From Promethearchaeota archaeon (lineage in GTDB: Archaea; Asgardarchaeota; Lokiarchaeia; Sigynarchaeales; SOKP01): a stretch of 7,561 nucleotides of DNA. Numbering within the stretch: position 1 is the first letter of the stretch; each line of letters begins with the position of its first letter. The translations under genes were made by a program, and so were the position numbers. The stretch spans positions 1-7,561 of the forward strand of contig JAHLWJ010000213.1 in NCBI GenBank assembly GCA_019057975.1. The letters run 5' to 3'. The notes under the pieces were generated by a model. The model did not search any database and was not told the DNA's origin. It saw only the letters and a program-made list of their open reading frames with translations. This document shows, piece after piece, positions 1 to 3,892 of the stretch.

Positions 1-314
1 GCTCCCACATCAAAATCCACAAATGGCCTTTTAATTTTAGTGTTTACTAAGACAATGATATAAGCAGTGGGTTCTCTTCCATTTTCAGGAGTTCTTTGTT
101 CTTTAGGGAGGGATCCTGCCCAACTTACTAATGGGAATAATTTTTTTCTCATTTCAGCATTTTCAACAACAATAAACTCAAGTGCTTGGACATTCCTTGC
201 CATAGGAGCAACACGAGCAAAATCTACTAATTTTTTTAATATATCTAAAGAAATTGGCTCTTGTTTAAATCTCCTAATTGTTCTCCTTTTATATACAATT
301 TCTTCTAAATCCAT
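1..314 (-). CDS. Nitroreductase-family flavoprotein, N-terminal part (runs off left edge)
   Basis: Partial gene: the first 104 codons are present and the 3' end lies outside the window. My reverse-strand translation begins MDLEEIVYKRRTIRRFKQEP. The paired arginines in KRRTIRRF near residues 9-16, followed by a helix and the segment VAPMARNVQALEFIVV, are the typical FMN phosphate-binding start of the nitroreductase fold. The later AYIIVLV strand and DFDVG also fit. Members are FMN-dependent, usually dimeric NAD(P)H oxidoreductases; the substrate cannot be told from this part. The start is firm because an in-frame stop (321-323) lies two codons upstream of the ATG at 312-314. The gene begins 20 bases after the stop of the upstream longin-GTPase gene, with no promoter or Shine-Dalgarno visible between, so co-transcription is likely. 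Family call is good; exact function is unknown. Confidence 0.85.
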   Translation of the reverse strand, partial: MDLEEIVYKRRTIRRFKQEPISLDILKKLVDFARVAPMARNVQALEFIVVENAEMRKKLFPLVSWAGSLPKEQRTPENGREPTAYIIVLVNTKIKRPFVDFDVG

Positions 315-334
315 TTTTTTTCAATTTTTAGTTA

Positions 335-1360
335 TTATTTTGATTTAAATAAAGTCTCTGCTACTTTATAAAAACTTTGTTCTATATTTTTACCCGTTAA
401 TGCCGATGTTTCAATATATTCAAGGTTTAGAGTCTTGGCTATCTTTATTACTTCTTCAATAGGGATTTTTCGCTCATCTAGTAGATCTTCTTTATTTCCA
501 AAAATTAGTCCAATTAAATCTTTTTCATATTTTTTTATATCATTATACCAATTAGAAACACTTTCAAATGATTTATGATTAGTGAGATCAAATATTAGAA
601 TCACCGCATCAGTCCCTTTATAGAAATGACGCCGCATTATTTCCCACTTGCTTTGCCCCGTGATATCCCAAAGAATCAGATTAACATGTTTATCTCCTAA
701 TTTCATAAGTCTTTCAGAGATGCTTACTCCTAGGGTAGGGATGTAAGTACGCATAAAAGCATTATCAGTGAGTCGCAAAATAGTACTTGTTTTTCCTACT
801 CCGGGATCACCACATACAACGATTTTGAAATTATACTCTAGTAATTCGTCTTTAATTTTTTCTTCTGGAAAAGCTTCCAATTCGGAAGTTGTTTTTTCTT
901 TTTGGTATAAATCATTTAAAATTTCTGCTAATTTTAGACGGAAATTATCTATTTCAACAAAGATCTCATCACTCTTTGCTTCTCCATTTTCTAATTCAAT
1001 AAGCTTCTTAGCACTTTCAGAAAATACGGATTCAAGATAATCCATATACCTATAAAAAATAAGATCATCAGCCTCATTAAACAATAGAGCAATTGATGAT
1101 AATGCAACACCCCCTCGTCGAGAATTATCTTCTCTCTCAATATATTTGATAATTCCTTTTAATTTAAACGCAGGGAAGGGCATAATTACTAATGAATTAG
1201 GAACAATTCCTTGATCTGTAGTAAGCATGGTAATGGTCTTAATACTTACTCCCATTCGAATCTGTTCTGGTAAATCAAGTGGAATCCATAAAAGAGGATT
1301 AGGACCAAGGGTTTCGTCAAGCGAAGTATATACGATTGCTTTGATAATCTCTTCAGACAT
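335..1360 (-). CDS. Longin-like domain fused to Ras/Rab-family small GTPase (paralogue 1)
   Basis: 341 residues. Residues 1-110 form an alpha/beta domain with an LGPNP motif (18-22), a PFP segment (61-63), RGG (82-84) and a final strand-helix ALLFNEADDLIFYRYM; I read it as longin-like, closest in pattern to the NPRL2/folliculin type. Residues 111-175 are a charged, probably helical linker. Residues 177-341 are a complete G domain: P-loop GDPGVGKTS (184-192), switch I Thr209, WDITGQ (231-236) with the catalytic-type Gln236, NKED (289-292) and ETSAL (317-321). It should therefore bind and hydrolyse GTP. The Ras Gly12 position is proline. After the Gln comes SKW in place of the usual ER[FY]. The C-terminus (FKSK) has no cysteine, so Rab/Ras-type prenylation is not expected. 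The ATG at 1358-1360 lacks a clear Shine-Dalgarno. The GTPase call is near certain; the longin call is probable; the cellular role is unknown. Confidence 0.93.
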   Translation of the reverse strand: MSEEIIKAIVYTSLDETLGPNPLLWIPLDLPEQIRMGVSIKTITMLTTDQGIVPNSLVIMPFPAFKLKGIIKYIEREDNSRRGGVALSSIALLFNEADDLIFYRYMDYLESVFSESAKKLIELENGEAKSDEIFVEIDNFRLKLAEILNDLYQKEKTTSELEAFPEEKIKDELLEYNFKIVVCGDPGVGKTSTILRLTDNAFMRTYIPTLGVSISERLMKLGDKHVNLILWDITGQSKWEIMRRHFYKGTDAVILIFDLTNHKSFESVSNWYNDIKKYEKDLIGLIFGNKEDLLDERKIPIEEVIKIAKTLNLEYIETSALTGKNIEQSFYKVAETLFKSK

Positions 1361-1420
1361 AGTTAAGGTACGTATTATTATAACAAAATAGTTTTTTCGT
1401 AATTAAATGAGTTCATCTTA

Positions 1421-1449
1421 TAGAATATAAATAATAGAATATAGAATAT
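1421..1449. repeat. Three copies of the octamer TAGAATAT
   Basis: TAGAATAT occurs at 1421-1428, 1435-1442 and 1442-1449, ahead of GTPase 1. The last two overlap by one base. In DNA this AT-rich, chance or slippage is a real possibility. Confidence 0.5.
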
Positions 1450-1477
1450 TATTTATCTTTATTTTAGTCTAATCACA

Positions 1478-1486
1478 TTTTTATAT
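1478..1486 (-). promoter_or_regulatory. TATA-like element of GTPase 1
   Basis: The minus strand reads ATATAAAAA. A start near 1455 would give a leader of about 95 bases. An alternative, TTTATATTC at 1423-1431, would give a leader of about 40 bases. I cannot decide between the two. Confidence 0.35.
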
Positions 1487-1489
1487 TGA

Positions 1490-1511
1490 TCGTGAAACAA
1501 GTCTTTCACGA
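1490..1511. repeat. Perfect 8-bp inverted repeat between the GTPase genes
   Basis: TCGTGAAA (1490-1497) pairs perfectly with TTTCACGA (1504-1511) around a 6-base loop. On the minus strand it starts 15 bases past the stop of GTPase 2 and ends 3 bases before a TATA-like element of GTPase 1. It could be a transcript-end stem or a dyad operator; no T tract follows it directly. Confidence 0.6.
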
Positions 1512-1526
1512 AGAATTCAAAGTTAA

Positions 1527-2570
1527 TCACATTCGCGATTCGTAAAGTAGTTTCGCGAGAGTTGTGAACGCATAATCTACATTTTCTCCTGAAAGGGCAG
1601 ATGTTTCAAGATACTCTAAATTGAGCTTTTGGGCTAGTTTTTGAGCTCTCTCACGAGTTATTTTCTTATCATTCTCTAAATCTTTTTTATTGCCAATGAC
1701 ATAACCGAAAATATCTTCATCACGCATTTCAATCTGTTTCTTTATGTCTGAATACCAAACAGGGATATTGCTAAAAGTTTCAGGATTGGTTAAGTCAAAA
1801 ACTAGAAATATAGCATCAGAACCTTGATAAAACTGTTTTCTCATAAGTTTAAATTTTTCTTGACCCCCTACATCCCATAAAACAAGTTGAATAATCGTAG
1901 AATCTTCAGTTTTAAAAATTTTGTTAGACACGTGGACTCCTAGAGTGCTTACGTATGATCTTCTGAAGGCATTATTAGTATACCTTAAAATTAAGCTTGT
2001 TTTTCCAACTGTAGGATTACCTAAAACTATAATCTTAAATTGATAATCAATTAAGCTTCGATCTGTGAATTGCTCTGTTAATGCCTCGACTTTGGACTCT
2101 TTTAGTTCTTGTATTCTAAATGTTTCTAGAAGTTCTGTTATTGCATTTTCGAGATTTATTAATTCATTAACAAATTTATCTTCACTTGCATTAGATTTTT
2201 CTAAGAAAGCAATATTTTGAGCAATATCATCAAAAGGGTTTGAAAATTCCTTCATATACTTATAGAAAATTACATCATCCATTTCTTGAAATAATAAAAC
2301 TATATTAGATTGACCAATTCCGCCTCGTTTATCAGGATCTTCCCATTGAATATATTTAATCAAACCTTTTAGTTGTAAGGATGGAAATGGTAAAATTACC
2401 AAGGAATCGGGTATAAGACCTCGCTCACCTGTAAGAACAGCAAAAGTTTTAACACTAATATGCAGTAAATTTAGTTGAGAAAAATCTTTAGGAGAATATG
2501 CTTTCGGATTAGGGCCGAGTTCTTCATCCAAATTACTATAAATAATAGCTTTTATTATTTGTCTTTCCAT
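1527..2570 (-). CDS. Longin-like domain fused to Ras/Rab-family small GTPase (paralogue 2)
   Basis: 347 residues, co-directional paralogue of the gene that follows it 166 bases downstream. The first 106 residues of the two align without a gap, and by my hand count about 56 positions are identical, including LGPNP (18-22), SLVI (56-59), LKG (67-69), IKYI and RGG (82-84). Residues 111-175 are a helical acidic linker that has diverged more. The G domain runs from about 177 to 347: P-loop GNPTVGKTS (184-192), switch I Thr209, WDVGGQEKF (232-240) with Gln237, NKKD (294-297) and ETSAL (322-326). All nucleotide-binding motifs are intact. As in the paralogue, proline occupies the Ras Gly12 position; Ras Gly13 is threonine here. 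The tail (LLYESRM) has no prenylatable cysteine. The ATG at 2568-2570 has no evident Shine-Dalgarno. The pair looks like a tandem duplication; whether the two act together is not visible. Confidence 0.93.
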   Translation of the reverse strand: MERQIIKAIIYSNLDEELGPNPKAYSPKDFSQLNLLHISVKTFAVLTGERGLIPDSLVILPFPSLQLKGLIKYIQWEDPDKRGGIGQSNIVLLFQEMDDVIFYKYMKEFSNPFDDIAQNIAFLEKSNASEDKFVNELINLENAITELLETFRIQELKESKVEALTEQFTDRSLIDYQFKIIVLGNPTVGKTSLILRYTNNAFRRSYVSTLGVHVSNKIFKTEDSTIIQLVLWDVGGQEKFKLMRKQFYQGSDAIFLVFDLTNPETFSNIPVWYSDIKKQIEMRDEDIFGYVIGNKKDLENDKKITRERAQKLAQKLNLEYLETSALSGENVDYAFTTLAKLLYESRM

Positions 2571-2660
2571 GATAGTTGTAGAATGATATTAATACTCAAT
2601 TGTTAAATATTTGGATCTAACTAATAATAAAATTTATTACTATAAATAATAATCGATAAG

Positions 2661-2670
2661 AAAAAAAAAA
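2661..2670 (-). terminator. T10 terminator after the membrane protein gene
   Basis: Ten T in a row on the minus strand, 5 bases past the stop codon, without a stem. It is the longest T tract in the window and separates the membrane gene from the GTPase pair. Confidence 0.65.
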
Positions 2671-2675
2671 TTAAA

Positions 2676-3389
2676 TTAATCTTTTAATCCTAAATACATC
2701 AACCAAAATGAGCTAAGGTAACCTATCCTTACTAAAATTACAAGAAATCCAGGAGCCGTTAACCCTTCTAATAATCCAAATATGCAAAAGAATAAAGAAC
2801 CTACCGATAAGGACAAGAAATTTTTTCGAATTACCCCTGAAGATTTCAAACCTTTATATAGAAATCCTAATCCAAGAAAGATTAACACAAGCAATAACAA
2901 GACTCCCATCAACATTCCTGCTGGAGTAAGTAGATTAACATTATAATCAATTAAATTTTCATTTGGAACTAGAGGTGGTTCGGGGATAAAATTAAAAGAA
3001 CTTAGAGGATACCTGAAGATTATAATTTCAAAGAAGATTGAGATAACCAGAACTATGCTAAGAATATGTAGTTTTATTTTTGGGATTAAAAGTTTTGCTC
3101 CAATATACATTGCGGTAATCATAGCAGGTGCAAACCAGATATATGATAATATGGCAACCATTCCATTGTTTTTCATATTCTCCTTTAGAAAAAGGACAAA
3201 TAAGAAATCTAAAAACACACCTAAAAACATTAATCCTGCAAGCATATTTGCTAAACCTAAATATAAAAGTAATTTAGCACCTGTTTTTCGTGATTTGTAG
3301 ATGAAGAATAGGCCAAATATAATACCTAGAAGAACCACCCCTGATGCGGTAATTCCATCAATCCATCCATTTATATCTTCTATTGCCAA
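2676..3389 (-). CDS. Seven-helix integral membrane protein of unknown function
   Basis: I do not recognise this 237-residue protein. Seven hydrophobic segments are visible at about 13-31, 40-68, 77-101, 107-125, 156-178, 190-209 and 214-234. Basic clusters (KSRKTGAK after helix 1, PKIK after helix 3, YKGLKSSGVIRKN after helix 5) place those loops inside, giving an N-out/C-in topology. The largest outside loop, about 126-155, is proline-rich (FIPEPPLVPNEN). There is no signal peptide, enzymatic motif or soluble domain. Helix 7 has no lysine, so it is not a retinal-binding rhodopsin. The TTG start at 3387-3389 is well supported: an in-frame stop lies just upstream (3399-3401), a GGTGA Shine-Dalgarno sits 9 bases before TTG, and the next methionine is only at residue 49. 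A T tract follows the stop. It could be a sensor module like the 7TM input domains of histidine kinases, or a small transporter. Confidence 0.8.
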   Translation of the reverse strand: MAIEDINGWIDGITASGVVLLGIIFGLFFIYKSRKTGAKLLLYLGLANMLAGLMFLGVFLDFLFVLFLKENMKNNGMVAILSYIWFAPAMITAMYIGAKLLIPKIKLHILSIVLVISIFFEIIIFRYPLSSFNFIPEPPLVPNENLIDYNVNLLTPAGMLMGVLLLLVLIFLGLGFLYKGLKSSGVIRKNFLSLSVGSLFFCIFGLLEGLTAPGFLVILVRIGYLSSFWLMYLGLKD

Positions 3390-3398
3390 AAGTAGAGT

Positions 3399-3403
3399 TC
3401 ACC
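3399..3403 (-). promoter_or_regulatory. Shine-Dalgarno deciding the TTG start of the membrane gene
   Basis: GGTGA on the minus strand, 9 bases before TTG. Its TGA is also the in-frame stop that limits the reading frame upstream, so the start must lie between here and the first hydrophobic helix. Confidence 0.75.
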
Positions 3404-3446
3404 AAATTAAATAAAATAATTTACTGGAAAAAGATATAATCTTAAC

Positions 3447-3455
3447 TTATTATAT
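3447..3455 (-). promoter_or_regulatory. TATA-like element of the membrane protein gene
   Basis: The minus strand reads ATATAATAA, centred near 3451. A start about 25 bases downstream (near 3426) would give a leader of about 36 bases holding the GGTGA ribosome-binding site, which fits well. Confidence 0.5.
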
Positions 3456-3456
3456 G

Positions 3457-3466
3457 ACCGTTCGGT
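3457..3466. promoter_or_regulatory. Inverted repeat ACCG-N2-CGGT next to the membrane gene promoter
   Basis: A GC-rich 10-base element (ACCGTTCGGT on the plus strand; 4-bp arms, TT centre) stands out in very AT-rich DNA. On the minus strand it lies one base upstream of the TATA-like element, overlapping the BRE position. A transcription factor operator is a reasonable guess; short length makes chance possible. Confidence 0.35.
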
Positions 3467-3510
3467 TTAATAAATAATTAGTTCAAAAATAAGGGGAGAG
3501 AGGATCTTCT

Positions 3511-3516
3511 AAAAAA
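3511..3516 (-). terminator. T6 tract after the UPF0147 gene
   Basis: Six T on the minus strand, 5 bases past the stop, with a second T5 tract at 3486-3490 (AAAAAT on the plus strand). Together they probably end the UPF0147 transcript. Confidence 0.45.
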
Positions 3517-3521
3517 CTCTT

Positions 3522-3797
3522 TTAGTCTTTGATATTCTCTAAAATGGAGATGATACGGTAAACCGTAGTTCGTGTAGCGAACGGAATGTTGGCATCCTGT
3601 GCAAGATCATCAACCATATACATTACATTACTAGAAATCACACCGGGAGACTCATCTTCTTTATGTAATTCATCAACACTCCTTTGGGCCACCCGCTTTA
3701 TGTTTCGGGGCACACTTCGGTCCCCTAACATTCCATTTAAAAGGCTTTCAACGGTTTCAAAAGCATTCTTAACTTCATCACTAAATTCCTTAGTCAT
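3522..3797 (-). CDS. UPF0147 family protein
   Basis: 91 residues, matching the small, all-helical archaeal UPF0147 family in length and in its characteristic pattern: SVPRNIKRVA (about 28-37), an acidic turn followed by PGVISSNVMYMVDDLAQD (about 51-68), and then NIPFATRTTVYRIISILENI (about 70-89). The family is widespread in archaea and its biochemical function is unknown to me. No membrane segment, cofactor motif or DNA-binding motif can be seen. The ATG at 3795-3797 is supported by a GGAGA Shine-Dalgarno 9 bases upstream. The gene lies 97 bases after the PEP synthase gene and has its own TATA-like element, so it is probably transcribed separately, although the preceding gene lacks a strong T tract and read-through is possible. 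Confidence 0.9.
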   Translation of the reverse strand: MTKEFSDEVKNAFETVESLLNGMLGDRSVPRNIKRVAQRSVDELHKEDESPGVISSNVMYMVDDLAQDANIPFATRTTVYRIISILENIKD

Positions 3798-3806
3798 AGT
3801 CAGAAA

Positions 3807-3811
3807 TCTCC
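3807..3811 (-). promoter_or_regulatory. Shine-Dalgarno of the UPF0147 gene
   Basis: GGAGA on the minus strand, 9 bases before ATG. It supports the annotated start and shows that Shine-Dalgarno initiation is used by at least some genes here. Confidence 0.7.
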
Positions 3812-3861
3812 AAAAATAGTGTATTTAGTTAATGAGAAATTTAAATTGTGAAATATTTTTT

Positions 3862-3870
3862 AAAATATAA
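3862..3870 (-). promoter_or_regulatory. TATA-like element of the UPF0147 gene
   Basis: The minus strand reads TTATATTTT preceded by an A-rich stretch (CAAAAAAA) at the place of a BRE. A start about 25 bases downstream, near 3841, would give a leader of about 44 bases that contains the GGAGA ribosome-binding site. Confidence 0.45.
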
Positions 3871-3892
3871 TTTTTTTGATTTTAAGCTGTTT

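Noticed and set aside
768..1040. Plus-strand open frame of 90 codons inside GTPase 1
   Set aside because: It lies fully antisense to a well-supported G-domain/linker region and its translation shows no family resemblance. The other plus-strand frames (67-348, 3055-3300, 3586-3819, 5226-5546, 5952-6230) are shadows of the same kind.
1421..1449. CRISPR-like or iteron array
   Set aside because: Only three AT-rich octamers, partly overlapping, without regular spacers.
1361..1526. tRNA or other structured RNA gene in the intergenic regions
   Set aside because: The gaps are very AT-rich, with no cloverleaf arms or conserved TTCGA-type loop. Only short stems are visible.
335..2570. Bacterial MglA-type GTPase
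   Set aside because: The WDxxGQ, NKxD and ETSA motifs and the ~165-residue G domain are Ras/Rab-like. MglA has no such N-terminal domain.
335..2570. Roadblock/LC7 domain at the N-terminus
   Set aside because: The domain begins with a strand rather than the roadblock helix, and the LGPNP pattern fits a longin better. Without a structure comparison this is a preference, not proof.
2676..3389. Microbial rhodopsin
   Set aside because: Seven helices and the topology fit, but the last helix lacks the lysine needed for retinal and no rhodopsin motif is seen.
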